The notes: generated from the letters alone by a model not told the origin. Counted from the stretch's first letter, positions 24,730 to 34,079 are shown. The stretch: DNA of 64,000 bases from Desulfobacterales bacterium (GCA_030066985.1 JASJAN010000004.1:178150-242149); one strand, 5' to 3'. Program-made: numbers and translations.

Positions 24730-26624
24730 TACTTAGGCGCCAGCATCAGCAAGCCGTCATCTGTGTTCAAATCCATTCTGAAACGGCGCAAATAATTTAG
24801 CCCCAGCAGCCCCACATTCGGCTGATTGGGCAGATCCATCACCAGCGCTGTTACATTGTTGACTTCGTATCCCTCTAGCGCAATCGAATCCAAGACCACT
24901 TCAGGCGCAAAAAGCTCGCCGCTGGCAGTATAGATCTTGCGGCGCGGGTTGCGCACCGAAATGACAATCCCAAGCGCTCTGACGGTTGAAAAAGGAATGG
25001 TGACCATCGATGCACCCGTATCAACAATAAAGTCTTGCGCGGCTTCCCCGTTGATTGAGGCCGTCACCGGTATCTGGTTGGTGCCGGGTTCAAAACGAAT
25101 GACAATTTTGGACTCCTGGCCTTTAAGCTCAGAAATAAGCGATTGCAGGCTTCTGACTTCAGTGCTCAATGCCGGCGGATAATCTCTGGCCGCCAACAGC
25201 CGTTCGGCTGTTTCCCAATCATTTTCTGCCAGCGCTAATTTGACACCGTACAAATAAATGCTGAGATCTTGAGGTCGCTGCTCGCCGCCGCGAGCATATA
25301 CTTGCCAACCTGCCTGGGTATCGCCGCTCTCAATCAACTCATTCAACCAGCTTTGATAAAGCCCGGAGTGCAGATCGTTCAATTGCGCTCGTTCCTGATT
25401 ATTTTGGGGTGCCAACGTTTCGATAGCGATTTCCACTATATCGACGGCGTCTTCCTGGCCATCATTTTGCGCTGTCAAAACCACCACATCCATAATCAAA
25501 GGAACATCACCGGCTTGGGCAAGGATCTCGGCATCAAAATAGGCCAGTGCCTGGGTGCCGTCACCCTCTTGGACCGCACGCGACAGCACCAGGCGCAGCT
25601 GGCTGATGACCGCTTCGGGTTTCAAATAGTCGGGTGTCTGTTCAGCCGAAAGTTTGGGATCAAAACGAAAGGCTCGCGCAAATGCGTCCAGACGATCCAG
25701 GTTCGAATATTCGTCACCTAAAGCCAATGCCCTTAAAAATTCTTCTTCTCGGCTGTTGGCAAAGCTCAGTCGGTAATAGTCATCGACCCGGATATTGGGA
25801 TTTAGGCTGCGCCCCGCTTCTCCGGCCCATAGAAAAGCGCCCGTTCCAGCATCACCAAAAGTCCAGCCCACCACACGGCCCTTTTGAATAAATACGCCGG
25901 CATCATTTATGTCGTCTGAAACAGCGCCTTTAATGTAATTGCCCTGGTATGTGACAGCACCGATCTCAATTCGTTCCGGTGGGTCCGGAGATCTGAGTGC
26001 CATCCAGGTCAACGGTGTGTCCGCCGACCAGGGATACAGTTCGGGTCCATCTATGGCTTGATCCTCGCGAATACGCCAGAGACTGATGGATTCCTCGTCG
26101 TTTACGATGCCGCCTTCGATAGTCTGCGGGGCACCGGAGCCCACCTGCAAAACCCAGTTATATCCGCCCAGTGTCTGACGGGTGGGCAACGCTACCCAAC
26201 CGCCACCGATGACCGGTACCGTTAACTCGGCTAGCAAATTACCGACGACATCTCTGATGCGCAACAAACCGAGCGGTAAATTTATCCGTTCGGCCTCACT
26301 GGACTGTCCTGCTTTGACAAAGGAGGCTTTTTCGGGCAACGGCTCTGGCTCGCTTTTGGGTATGGGCTTTTCGGTGGGTGCGGTTTGGGTCTTTGAAAGG
26401 GGCGCATCGCTGCGGTTAAAATCGGTGTAAAAAAAATAAATCAGGCCAGCAACAAACAGGACAAACAAAAAGCCGGGGATCCACGACCGGCGTTTCTTTA
26501 CAATTGGGACCTCGTGTAATGATACACCGCAATTGTAACAGATGTCAGACTCAATGGGGTTTTTAACGCCGCATTGCGGGCAGTCGATAATATTGTTATC
26601 GAGGTCGGCTGTTTCATTATCCAT
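24729..26624 (-). CDS. Membrane protein with zinc ribbon, degenerate trypsin-like region and C-terminal retropepsin-like aspartic protease
   Basis: The product is about 631 aa from ATG 26624 (a TTG at 26657 adds 11 residues). Domains in order: zinc ribbon CPQCG...CYNCG (residues ~12-32); one membrane segment WIPGFLFVLFVAGLIYFFY; a Pro/Glu-rich linker; and a beta-rich region from ~125 to 290 with GGGWVALPTRQTL and GVFIQKGRVVGWTFG. That last stretch resembles the C-terminal lobe of trypsin-like proteases without an obvious Ser-His-Asp triad. Next come ~200 helical residues with TPR-like pairs, then a retropepsin-like domain with DTGASMVTIP and GLLGLNYLRRF. The zinc ribbon would face the cytoplasm and the protease the periplasm. 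I know of no named protein with this layout. Domain limits are estimates. Confidence 0.72.
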   Translation of the reverse strand: MDNETADLDNNIIDCPQCGVKNPIESDICYNCGVSLHEVPIVKKRRSWIPGFLFVLFVAGLIYFFYTDFNRSDAPLSKTQTAPTEKPIPKSEPEPLPEKASFVKAGQSSEAERINLPLGLLRIRDVVGNLLAELTVPVIGGGWVALPTRQTLGGYNWVLQVGSGAPQTIEGGIVNDEESISLWRIREDQAIDGPELYPWSADTPLTWMALRSPDPPERIEIGAVTYQGNYIKGAVSDDINDAGVFIQKGRVVGWTFGDAGTGAFLWAGEAGRSLNPNIRVDDYYRLSFANSREEEFLRALALGDEYSNLDRLDAFARAFRFDPKLSAEQTPDYLKPEAVISQLRLVLSRAVQEGDGTQALAYFDAEILAQAGDVPLIMDVVVLTAQNDGQEDAVDIVEIAIETLAPQNNQERAQLNDLHSGLYQSWLNELIESGDTQAGWQVYARGGEQRPQDLSIYLYGVKLALAENDWETAERLLAARDYPPALSTEVRSLQSLISELKGQESKIVIRFEPGTNQIPVTASINGEAAQDFIVDTGASMVTIPFSTVRALGIVISVRNPRRKIYTASGELFAPEVVLDSIALEGYEVNNVTALVMDLPNQPNVGLLGLNYLRRFRMDLNTDDGLLMLAPK

Positions 26625-26811
26625 GGTTAAATCCGCACCGCTATCAGCTAAGGTCAACCGTGGTATACCAATGTTAAATAGCGTCTGTTGAAGTATAGCA
26701 TATATCCCAGGGGTCCAAAATAAATAATCTGTTATTTTTAATTAGAATATGCTTTTGCCTGACCTCCAATACCCTGCGTGCAGAGGAAACATAATCCCAG
26801 ATACTGTTAAC

Positions 26812-27228
26812 CTATTCTACCGAATCGCGCCCTTTGACATACAAGGTCAGCCCTTCCATTCTGACAATCTGCACCGGTTGCCCGGCTTCAATCGGTGGAC
26901 CTTCGCCCATTTTTTTTGCCCGCCAGAGTTCTCCGTGAACCTGCACATAACCAGAGGGTGCCAGCCTCTCCCGGGCAACACCCCGCTGGCCGATCATCGA
27001 ACGCGATCGACCGGGCCGTTCCGAATCATAAGAACGCCAGACAAAGGGAAACAACAGGACGTCTTTGATAATCCAGAAAGCGACAATACCGACCGAAAGC
27101 CATACCGAAAGATCGACCCAATACCGAATAATTATCAACACCAGAATAACGGCCGCCAAACCCGGTAAATTCAGCAGAATATATCGGATGTAAACCGACC
27201 TCGGTATGTCCGTTAAATTCAGATCCAT
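26812..27228 (-). CDS. NfeD family protein
   Basis: The product is 138 aa. Two hydrophobic segments (LPGLAAVILVLIIIRYWV and LSVGIVAFWIIKDVLLF) are followed by an OB-fold-like domain with GQRGVARERLAPSGYVQVHGELWRAK and GQPVQIVRMEGLTLYVK, the NfeDC signature. NfeD proteins usually act with SPFH/stomatin-type proteins in membrane organisation. No SPFH gene is adjacent, so the partner is elsewhere. The ~150-base gap to the zinc-ribbon protease gene holds no clear feature. Confidence 0.9.
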   Translation of the reverse strand: MDLNLTDIPRSVYIRYILLNLPGLAAVILVLIIIRYWVDLSVWLSVGIVAFWIIKDVLLFPFVWRSYDSERPGRSRSMIGQRGVARERLAPSGYVQVHGELWRAKKMGEGPPIEAGQPVQIVRMEGLTLYVKGRDSVE

Positions 27229-27247
27229 TTTAATAATTTTTAACCCG

Positions 27248-27394
27248 GACAGGATCTACCCGCCTTCGCTCGCTGAGCTTCGGCGCGCCAAGCAGAATTA
27301 AGTTGCTTTTTCTTTATCCTCTCATGCCAGTTAAAATTACGATTTTAATCCTGCTTGTCCACCGAAGCTTTAGCAAAGGTGGATTAATCCTGTC
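27248..27394. repeat. GACAGGAT-armed inverted element, smaller copy
   Basis: GACAGGAT (27248-27255) and ATCCTGTC (27387-27394) are inverted. Inside are CGCC/GGCG and CCACC/GGTGG foldbacks. It has the same layout as 23079-23340, with weaker arms. It fills the gap between the NfeD start and the upstream gene's stop. Confidence 0.6.
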
Positions 27395-27412
27395 AGAAAA
27401 AAATATCCGTGT

Positions 27413-27946
27413 TTAGGATATAATTCGAATATATTCACTCTCCAGCAAATTGCGCTCGGCTTTGATCCGGGCAAGAGCCTGCTTTAACGATTCGTGCTCA
27501 GCGAGCAAGTCCTTTCTCAAAATGGCGGTTTGGGTCGGACAAAGATACCAGGAGCAGATCCAGGGCCGGTTGATGCGCGACAGTCGGCATCCTCGGGTTG
27601 AATGGTAGCAACACGGATTTTTTAAATCTGTTTTTGGCTGACACGGTGGAATGGACAGTTGATTAAAATGCATAAACAGCAGGTCTTTAAAATCAAACCA
27701 GACACTGGCCTTCTGGCAGCAGGGATCCGGACACCAAGGACAGCTTTGCGAACAAAGGTCATCCATAATGGGAAATACAGCGGTTAGACACGATTTGAGC
27801 GCTTGCGCCCGACGCTTTAAAGAAATGAGATCTGCAGAATAACAGTGCAGGTGATGAACAACAGCCTGATGGGCCGCCTGCCACAACTTATGGGAAGGCC
27901 ATGGTATGCCTGATGCTGTGTGCTGGTCGATTAAGGATCCATACAT
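27413..27946 (-). CDS. Cysteine-rich protein coupled to an IMPase-like gene
   Basis: The product is 177 aa with 14 or more cysteines in clusters: LCSQSCPWCPDPCCQ near residue 67, then PPCQ, NPCCYH, GCRLS, WICSWYLC. The spacing recalls YkgJ-type metal-binding cysteine clusters, but I cannot assign the family with certainty. The C-terminus is a helical, charged segment (LLAEHESLKQALARIKAERNLLE). Only three bases separate its ATG from the stop of the IMPase-like gene, so translation is coupled and a functional link is likely. It probably binds zinc or an Fe-S cluster; this is an inference. Confidence 0.68.
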   Translation of the reverse strand: MYGSLIDQHTASGIPWPSHKLWQAAHQAVVHHLHCYSADLISLKRRAQALKSCLTAVFPIMDDLCSQSCPWCPDPCCQKASVWFDFKDLLFMHFNQLSIPPCQPKTDLKNPCCYHSTRGCRLSRINRPWICSWYLCPTQTAILRKDLLAEHESLKQALARIKAERNLLESEYIRIIS

Positions 27947-27949
27947 GGA

Positions 27950-28735
27950 CTATAGTCGCTTCAGATAACGCCTGGCCTGCGAAAGGTTTTCTGCACCGGC
28001 AACCATCAGATGATCGTCGATACGCTGACCATCCAGGTATTCATTAAGATGAAAATCGCTGCCGTCCATTTTACAGAGTTTTCCCCCGGCGGATTCTAAA
28101 ATGACACGCGCCGCCGCCAGGCCCTGGAAGGAATCATTTGTAATAACAGCTGCATCAGCACGCCCCATGGCCACGTAACACACATGGGCAGAAGCGCATC
28201 CCAGCGAGCGAATCTTACCTGGAAAGGTGGATGTATATTGTTGGTGAAAACGGGAATAGGTCAATAAAAGGCTTTCATCATTCATATGGCCTGAATCGGT
28301 TACGCGAATTTTCTCATTACCCCAAAATGCATCCTTGCCGGGCTTCGCATGAAAAAGATCGCCGGTCGCCGGCATGTAGAACAGTCCCAATATCGGCCAA
28401 AAATTGTCCAGCACGGCTATGGACATACCCCAGATGGGAATGCCCCCCTGAAAATTCGCCACCCCCTCCAGCGGATCAAATATCCACAGATAGCGTTTTT
28501 GCCCATGGGAATAATTTTCATTGAGCTCACCAAAACGAAAGACCACATGTTCGGGAAACTCACGGTTTAGTCGATTCTGAAACACATCGGTAAGCTGATT
28601 TTCGGCTTCGGTCACCACGCTTTCGTCAAATCTGACATGCGGCTTGCCTTTGCCGTAATAGGCCATCGCTTTTTCACCTGCCTGATGAATGGCATCCATT
28701 GCAAATTCGCTAAGCTGATCGATCCCAGGGGCCAT
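27950..28735 (-). CDS. Inositol monophosphatase family protein with altered metal-site motifs
   Basis: The product is 261 aa and has the family's overall fold and order. The usual EE pair region reads FRFGELNEN. The usual DP(I/L)DGT motif reads DPLEGVANF. The usual WD-x-A-A-G near the C-terminus reads FQGLAAARV. Several metal-binding Asp/Glu positions are therefore changed. It may use a different metal arrangement, bind a phosphate ligand without turnover, or act on an unusual substrate. ATG 28735 follows AAAGGAGG. It is the first gene of a pair with a Cys-rich protein. Confidence 0.82.
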   Translation of the reverse strand: MAPGIDQLSEFAMDAIHQAGEKAMAYYGKGKPHVRFDESVVTEAENQLTDVFQNRLNREFPEHVVFRFGELNENYSHGQKRYLWIFDPLEGVANFQGGIPIWGMSIAVLDNFWPILGLFYMPATGDLFHAKPGKDAFWGNEKIRVTDSGHMNDESLLLTYSRFHQQYTSTFPGKIRSLGCASAHVCYVAMGRADAAVITNDSFQGLAAARVILESAGGKLCKMDGSDFHLNEYLDGQRIDDHLMVAGAENLSQARRYLKRL

Positions 28736-28759
28736 GTATTACCTCCTTTAATCAGTCAA

Positions 28760-28827
28760 TTTTGGTGTTTGGTGTTCAGTGTTTAACATTTATTAAACTA
28801 AACACCAAATACGAATTACCAATCATT
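28760..28827. repeat. TTGGTGTTTGGTGTT inverted word-repeat element
   Basis: Left words TTTGGTGTTTGGTGTTCAG and right words AAACACCAAATACGAATTACC are inverted across a short AT-rich spacer. It abuts the stop codon of the SpoIIE gene and precedes the IMPase-like gene. Confidence 0.65.
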
Positions 28828-30514
28828 AGTCCTTGGTTATCTTTATCACCACAAGGGTAACATCATCTTCAGGTGCGCAATCTCCCAAAAAAACATTAAA
28901 TTCATGAAAACACGCGGTCAGGATCTCTTTGGCGCTCGATTGTGCCAGTTTGCCAACGATCTGATGAACGGGTGCTTTACCAAACATATCCCCTTTGGGA
29001 TTGCGGGCTTCCCAGAGACCGTCTGAGCCCAGCAAGATGATCTGACCCCTTTTGAGGTTCTCTTTCTGATATTGCGCATAGTGACCATCCATGTCAACGC
29101 CCAAGGCAATGCCGGCACCGCGAAGCTCTTCAAAGGCCTCGCTTTCCGGATCATACAAAATGGCCGGATCATGACCGGCACGAACCCAGTAAAGACAGTT
29201 ATTTGGGGTGTCGATGGTCAGATAAAACAGGGTCATAAAGCCGCCTGTTTCCTCAAAATCTCTGGCCATCTGCTGATTCACGTCGGATACAATATCTACC
29301 AGAGTGCCCGGTAATATTGATCGTTGTCGCAGAAATGCTCTCGCGGAGGCCATCATCAGCGCAGCCGGAATGCCGTGGCCGGATACATCGCCAATCGTCA
29401 CCGTAAAATCTCCAGGGTGGGATTCGTTGGTTTCCAGAAAATCGTAGTAGTCGCCACCGGTCTCGTCGCAATAGACGATGGTGGCCGCAACGTCTAGTTT
29501 TTCCAGTTGGGGGTTTTGACGGGGCAATAACGTTTGCTGGACTTCTTGGGCCAGAACCAATGACTGGCGAATTTCATCCCGTTCAATGAGCCCTTCAGTC
29601 ATTTCATTTAAGCCATCGCCCAGAACACCCAGCTCATCATTGGAGACCACTCTCACCTTCTGCTTAAAATGCCCTCTTCTCACCCGGCGCACTAACACCA
29701 TCATATCGGTGATGGGTTGAATAATCGATTTGCCGGAAAGCACATTCAAGCGCCCACCGACAAAAATAAAAATGACGCACAGGATAATCGAAAAAATAAG
29801 AAACTCCCGGCCAAAATCAGCTGCGGAAATAGTGACCAGATCCATTTCCCACAGAATAAAAGCCAAGGTGCCCACCAGAATAATCATCGGTGCCAGCGTT
29901 CCAACGCCGTAAAGTACCCGTATTCTTCTAAGAATTGAAAATTTGATGGTTCCCGGTATAGTGGCCAGTTTGCCGGCGGGAAAGAAAGTCCGAACCAGCC
30001 TTCTGCGGCTATAGGCCTCGGTCAGGAAAAATGAGATGATGGCGGAAATATATCCGACCATAAAACCTCGAAAAGCTACAAAAAAGCTTATTTGAGGGGG
30101 TGCGTCTCTGAAAATGACAAAAAATGTACCCAATAGGGATGTCAAAACAATCCACATCGCAAAATTGACCAGCCCGATAATAAACGGCAAATTCAATATT
30201 CGCCGATAGGCCTTTTCGGCCAGAGCGTCATCAATTTCCAGTCCTTGCCGCATACGATTGATCACCTGGGTAATCGGTCGCTGAACGATATATTGAAACC
30301 CTATTCCGATGCAAATAACCACGGGGTAAAATGACAGAATCACCATCCAGCCACCGGATAAAAGGAAGGCACGTTGAATTTTAAAAAATTCAACCGGGGT
30401 AAATAAGTTAAGCAGGGCAATGATAAGGAACCCCAAAACGTTGGCGCCGACATTTCGTCCATAAAGTTCGGTCAAATGAATTTTTTGAAAAGAAGAATCC
30501 AGCGTGGTTTTCAA
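28826..30514 (-). CDS. Membrane HAMP-SpoIIE serine phosphatase (RsbU-like)
   Basis: The product is about 562 aa. The N-terminal ~290 residues contain six or so membrane segments in two clusters. A HAMP-like linker follows (IQPITDMMVLVRRVRRGHFKQKVRVVSNDELGVLGDGLN). The C-terminal ~230 residues are a SpoIIE/PP2C phosphatase: DETGGDYYDF, GDVSGHGIPAALMMASARA, GDGLWEARN-like LGSDGLWEARN, and EDDVTLVVIKI. It dephosphorylates an anti-anti-sigma-like partner. TTG 30514 is preferred (AAAGGA seven bases upstream); TTG 30583 is an unsupported extension. It is divergent from the HD gene at 30693. Confidence 0.9.
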   Translation of the reverse strand: MKTTLDSSFQKIHLTELYGRNVGANVLGFLIIALLNLFTPVEFFKIQRAFLLSGGWMVILSFYPVVICIGIGFQYIVQRPITQVINRMRQGLEIDDALAEKAYRRILNLPFIIGLVNFAMWIVLTSLLGTFFVIFRDAPPQISFFVAFRGFMVGYISAIISFFLTEAYSRRRLVRTFFPAGKLATIPGTIKFSILRRIRVLYGVGTLAPMIILVGTLAFILWEMDLVTISAADFGREFLIFSIILCVIFIFVGGRLNVLSGKSIIQPITDMMVLVRRVRRGHFKQKVRVVSNDELGVLGDGLNEMTEGLIERDEIRQSLVLAQEVQQTLLPRQNPQLEKLDVAATIVYCDETGGDYYDFLETNESHPGDFTVTIGDVSGHGIPAALMMASARAFLRQRSILPGTLVDIVSDVNQQMARDFEETGGFMTLFYLTIDTPNNCLYWVRAGHDPAILYDPESEAFEELRGAGIALGVDMDGHYAQYQKENLKRGQIILLGSDGLWEARNPKGDMFGKAPVHQIVGKLAQSSAKEILTACFHEFNVFLGDCAPEDDVTLVVIKITKD

Positions 30515-30692
30515 ACTCAGCGTCCTTTCTGCCAGCGTGAGGAGGTTTCGCCTTTGGGGCTTGAAGACAAAATAGCCGCTCAAATTAAAAGGATCAAGAG
30601 GAAATCAACGATAAGGCTTGACTGCCAAAGGATACGTGATATTCAAAATACCATTCACTAAAAAATACCGTAGAGGATAAGGAGAGAAACAC

Positions 30693-31274
30693 ATGGACCC
30701 AAAGATTCCGACACGTGAAGAAGCGCTGGCACTTCTGAAGCAATATAACAAAAACGAAAGCCTTATCAAGCATGCGCTGGCAGTGGAAGGCGTTATGCGC
30801 TACATGGCCCGCAAGCGGGGCGGGGATGAGGAAAAATGGGGGATCATCGGACTGATCCATGATCTGGATTATGAGCAGTTTCCGGATCAGCACTGTAAAA
30901 AAACCGAGGAAATTCTGAAAGAAAATAACTGGCCGGAAGAATACATCCGGGCGGTGATCAGCCACGGCTGGGGTATTTGCACCGATGTCAAGCCCGAATC
31001 GGATATGGAGAAGGTCCTGTATGCCATTGATGAGCTGACCGGACTGGTGGTCACTTCCGCTCTGGTGCGGCCTTCTAAAAGTGTCATGGACATGAAAGCC
31101 AAATCGGTTAAAAAGAAATGGAAGCAGAAACAGTTTGCCGCCGGTGTTGATCGCTCGATCATTGAAAGGGGTGCCGAAATGATGGGGGTGGAGCTTTCCG
31201 AGCTGATCACCGATACCATCATGGGCATGCGCGATGTCGCCGAGAAAATCGGCCTGAAAGGAAACATCGAATAG
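30693..31274 (+). CDS. HD-domain phosphohydrolase-like protein
   Basis: The product is 193 aa. The HD motif is HDLDYEQF near residue 55, preceded by KHALAVEGVMRYMA (metal-ligand His). AVISHGWG provides another His ligand. This is the small uncharacterised HDIG family that is common in anaerobes. Substrate unknown, possibly a nucleotide. ATG 30693 has AAGGAGAG upstream. It is followed directly by an inverted element and is convergent with the MFS gene. Confidence 0.9.
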   Translation: MDPKIPTREEALALLKQYNKNESLIKHALAVEGVMRYMARKRGGDEEKWGIIGLIHDLDYEQFPDQHCKKTEEILKENNWPEEYIRAVISHGWGICTDVKPESDMEKVLYAIDELTGLVVTSALVRPSKSVMDMKAKSVKKKWKQKQFAAGVDRSIIERGAEMMGVELSELITDTIMGMRDVAEKIGLKGNIE

Positions 31275-31278
31275 AATT

Positions 31279-31512
31279 CACCGCAAAGGCGCAGAGTTCG
31301 CAGAGTTTATTTTTCATTTTGCTTTCCGTTGAGAGGACGGAAAGCAAAAAGCAATCTGCCTCCGGCAATAACAAAGGGCTCTGATGGTTTACCAAGCTGT
31401 ATAATATAGCCTTATTGTTTTTGCCGCGGAGCGGCTGAGTGGTTTTCATTTGTCGGCGTCTCAGCGACAAATGAAAAAATACTTTCTCTGCGAACTCTGC
31501 GTCTCTGCGGTG
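31279..31512. repeat. MITE-like inverted element with CACCGCAAAGGCGCAGAG arms
   Basis: A 27-base arm at 31279-31305 is inverted at 31486-31512 with two mismatches. Inside are TGCTTTCCGT/ACGGAAAGCA (31320-31346) and TTTTCATTTGTCG/CGACAAATGAAAA (31443-31477). It fills the whole gap between the convergent HD and MFS genes. It has no ORF with coding character and no clear target-site duplication. Confidence 0.8.
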
Positions 31513-31524
31513 AGCTAGCCCAAA

Positions 31525-32904
31525 CTAATCATCCGGTCGCAAGCGGCCGCGATAAAGCGAAAAGAAAATCCCACCAACACACAAAACCGAAAAGACAATA
31601 AACGCCACCTGCACGCTTTTGATCAACATGGCAAAAGATTGGGGCGTAATCTGGACCCGTCCGATATACAGCGCCAGAATCAAGGTTACAATTCCCATAC
31701 TCAGCATCTGCCCTAAAAGCCGCATGGTCCCCACCGATGCCGATGCAATTCCGTAAAAGCGCTTATCCACCGAACTCATAATGGCGTTCATGTTAGGAGA
31801 TGAAAACAAGGCAAATCCAAATCCTAAAATCATCAGGCTGGCAATTAGATAAGCCAGGGTCGTATGCGCATTTAACACGATTAAAAGCACCAATCCCAGC
31901 GCCGTCAGGCCCATGCCCAGCGATGAAATCACGCGCGGCTCGATCCGGTCGGAGAGCCGGCCCGCCAGCGGAGAAAAAATGGCCATCACCACCGGTGTGG
32001 ATACCAGCACCAGCCCCGCACTCTGGGGTGACAAGCCTTTGATGTATTGCAGGTATAAGCTCAACAAGAAGCCGACGGCAAAAGTTGCGCTGTAATTGAT
32101 CAATGCCGCCAGACATGAAAACGCATAGGTGCGATTGGTAACAAACAGATTAACCTCAAAAACCGGGCTCGCCACCACCAGCTCCCAGCGCACAAAGGCG
32201 AAAAGCCCAACGACACCGGTCAAAATTAAGACGATGCTCAGCATATCGGGCAAAATAGATATGCCGTACATAAACGCAAAAATGGCGGTACCGTATATGA
32301 TGGAGCCGGTCAGATCGAATTTTTGGCCTTCAGCGCCCTTCCATTCGCCCTTGAGCTTAAAACTGATCAGCAAGATAATCACTACGCCAAAGGGGATATT
32401 GAGTAAAAAAAGACTACGCCAGCTCAGATGATGGGTTAAAAAACCACCGAAAAACGGCCCACAGGATAACCCTGTGTAAACCGCAGCAACGGCAATACCC
32501 AATACCTTTCCGCGCTCTTCAACCGGGTAAACCGAGCTTAAGATGGCAATTCCGGTGGCAAAAACCATGGCACTACCGGCGCCCTGGAATATTCGAAAAA
32601 CAATCAGCATGGGTGCCGAGGTTGCCACCGCCGACAACAGCGATGTCAGGGTAAAAAGCACCATGCCGATCATGTAAACTCTCTTGCGGCCGTAAATATC
32701 GGCCAGCTTGCCAAAGGGCACCAGAGACACAGCCGCTGCCAGCAGGTAGGATGTCGCCACCCAGCTTAAGACGACGGCATCGGTTTTAAATTCTTTGCCA
32801 ATAACCGGCAGCGCAATATTGATCGAAGAGATCATAAAGGGCGTGATAAATGAGCTCAGGGATGCAATCGTCAGGGCGGTTAATTTGGCGGCTCTATCAT
32901 TCAT
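31525..32904 (-). CDS. MFS drug/proton antiporter, DHA2 (14-TM) type
   Basis: The product is 459 aa with about 14 hydrophobic segments. GKLADIYGRKRVYMIG is the MFS motif A between TM2 and TM3. VFRIFQGAGSAMVFATG and VGIAVAAVYTGLSCGPFFGGFL match motifs B and C of the EmrB/QacA exporters. It probably exports lipophilic compounds using the proton gradient. The short N-terminus MNDRAAKLTALTIASL fits a full-length protein from ATG 32904. No membrane-fusion partner (EmrA) or regulator is adjacent. Confidence 0.9.
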   Translation of the reverse strand: MNDRAAKLTALTIASLSSFITPFMISSINIALPVIGKEFKTDAVVLSWVATSYLLAAAVSLVPFGKLADIYGRKRVYMIGMVLFTLTSLLSAVATSAPMLIVFRIFQGAGSAMVFATGIAILSSVYPVEERGKVLGIAVAAVYTGLSCGPFFGGFLTHHLSWRSLFLLNIPFGVVIILLISFKLKGEWKGAEGQKFDLTGSIIYGTAIFAFMYGISILPDMLSIVLILTGVVGLFAFVRWELVVASPVFEVNLFVTNRTYAFSCLAALINYSATFAVGFLLSLYLQYIKGLSPQSAGLVLVSTPVVMAIFSPLAGRLSDRIEPRVISSLGMGLTALGLVLLIVLNAHTTLAYLIASLMILGFGFALFSSPNMNAIMSSVDKRFYGIASASVGTMRLLGQMLSMGIVTLILALYIGRVQITPQSFAMLIKSVQVAFIVFSVLCVGGIFFSLYRGRLRPDD

Positions 32905-33298
32905 TTAGCTGAATTTCCGGATAATAAGAATACAGATGAGACTTACATTTCATAAAAAGCATTAGCAGTCAATTAAATGTCATTGGCAAAAAATGTATTA
33001 TAACTTTCAACGAGTTGCATTGATCTAATTGCCAAATATTCCCTTGACCCAAATGCCACCTTGTGGTACTCAGGAGTTGGCCTATTCGAGATTGAAACCT
33101 GCTTACACAATGCCTTTAACCTCTCCCTATTAAGGGTTTCCCCTCAGTCCAACATGTTAAGCTGACCTGGAGCCGCCAAATCACCTTGGGCCACCCATTC
33201 ATTTAATTAAACACTTTTTGATTCAAGGGACATCAATCACAACCAAAACTTATGTTCAGTGTAGATGTGGCAGGTTACAGTTGCTTTAGGTATCGCTC
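32905..33298. other. Intergenic region with a possible gene remnant
   Basis: On the minus strand a frame ending with TAA at 32973-32975 contains a protein-like run (RERLKALCKQ, TPEYHKVAFGS, REYLAIRSM). It has no start with a ribosome-binding site, and an in-frame TGA at 33144-33146. It may be a decayed gene end. Nothing else is visible before the methyltransferase start. Confidence 0.25.
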
Positions 33299-34066
33299 AT
33301 GAAAGATCGGAATCGATCCATCTTGGTCAAGGAAACCATTTATTATGGCCTGGGCATTTTTTTGATTTTCGGATTCGTCTATCTTTATTGGGGGCACTTT
33401 AGCAACACACCGGGGCCGCCTGCGGCCATTCGGTCCATTATGGGTCGTTGGGGCATGACAGCCGCCATTATTATCAATGCAACCCTGTTTCTACTTTTCA
33501 TTTTATTTTTACCCTTTCGCGATCGAATTGAATGGCGTTCAAAGGGAATGCTTTCCGCTTTTTTCCTGGCGCTTTTCGCTGAAATGTTCGGCGTGCCTTT
33601 GCTTATTTTCCTGCTGCAGCCGCTGGGTACCGATTATCAATTAGTAAACAAAATATGGGACGCCATTGGGCTGGGTCAGCTAAAAACAACCGTTTATACC
33701 CTATCCAGACATTGGCCCACCAGAGCCGTGGGCGTATGGATGACGCTTGGCGGAATGCTGCTGGTTTTTTTTGGATGGATGAAAATTCATCGGTCAATGG
33801 GATTGGTCACAAGCGGCATATATAGATACATCCGTCATCCCCAATACACCGGCATATTTCTGATGATTACCGGCTGGTTGTTTCGCTGGCTAAACCCGAC
33901 CATCTTGCTAATGTATCCGATTCTGCTTATTCTCTATTACAAACTTGCCAGAAGAGAAGAGCAGCAGGTTCTGAAAGAATATGGCGAGGCATATGCAATT
34001 TATAAGGAAAAGACGCCCATGTTTTTTCCCATCAAACTTTATTCAAAAAGAAAAAACGAAACATAG
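33299..34066 (+). CDS. Membrane methyltransferase of the isoprenylcysteine carboxyl methyltransferase (ICMT/PEMT) type
   Basis: The product is 255 aa with five or six membrane segments. The C-terminal signature GIYRYIRHPQYTGIFLMITGW, followed by ILYYKLARREEQQVLKEYGEAYAIYKEKTP, is the SAM-binding and catalytic region of ICMT-like integral membrane methyltransferases. Relatives methylate lipid, protein-thioether or small thiol substrates, including MddA, which makes dimethyl sulfide. The substrate here is unknown. ATG 33299 has no strong Shine-Dalgarno sequence. The next gene starts 13 bases after its stop, so two SAM methyltransferases are co-transcribed. Confidence 0.87.
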   Translation: MKDRNRSILVKETIYYGLGIFLIFGFVYLYWGHFSNTPGPPAAIRSIMGRWGMTAAIIINATLFLLFILFLPFRDRIEWRSKGMLSAFFLALFAEMFGVPLLIFLLQPLGTDYQLVNKIWDAIGLGQLKTTVYTLSRHWPTRAVGVWMTLGGMLLVFFGWMKIHRSMGLVTSGIYRYIRHPQYTGIFLMITGWLFRWLNPTILLMYPILLILYYKLARREEQQVLKEYGEAYAIYKEKTPMFFPIKLYSKRKNET

Positions 34067-34079
34067 AAAGGAATCATTA

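Noticed and set aside
31279..31512. CRISPR array in the repeat-rich gaps
   Set aside because: Words are short and degenerate, arms are inverted, and there are no regular unique spacers or cas genes.
32973..33212. A second possible in-frame UGA (33144-33146) in a protein-like minus-strand frame
   Set aside because: No start with a ribosome-binding site, no recognised family and no clear hairpin after the UGA. It fits a decayed fragment better than a selenoprotein.
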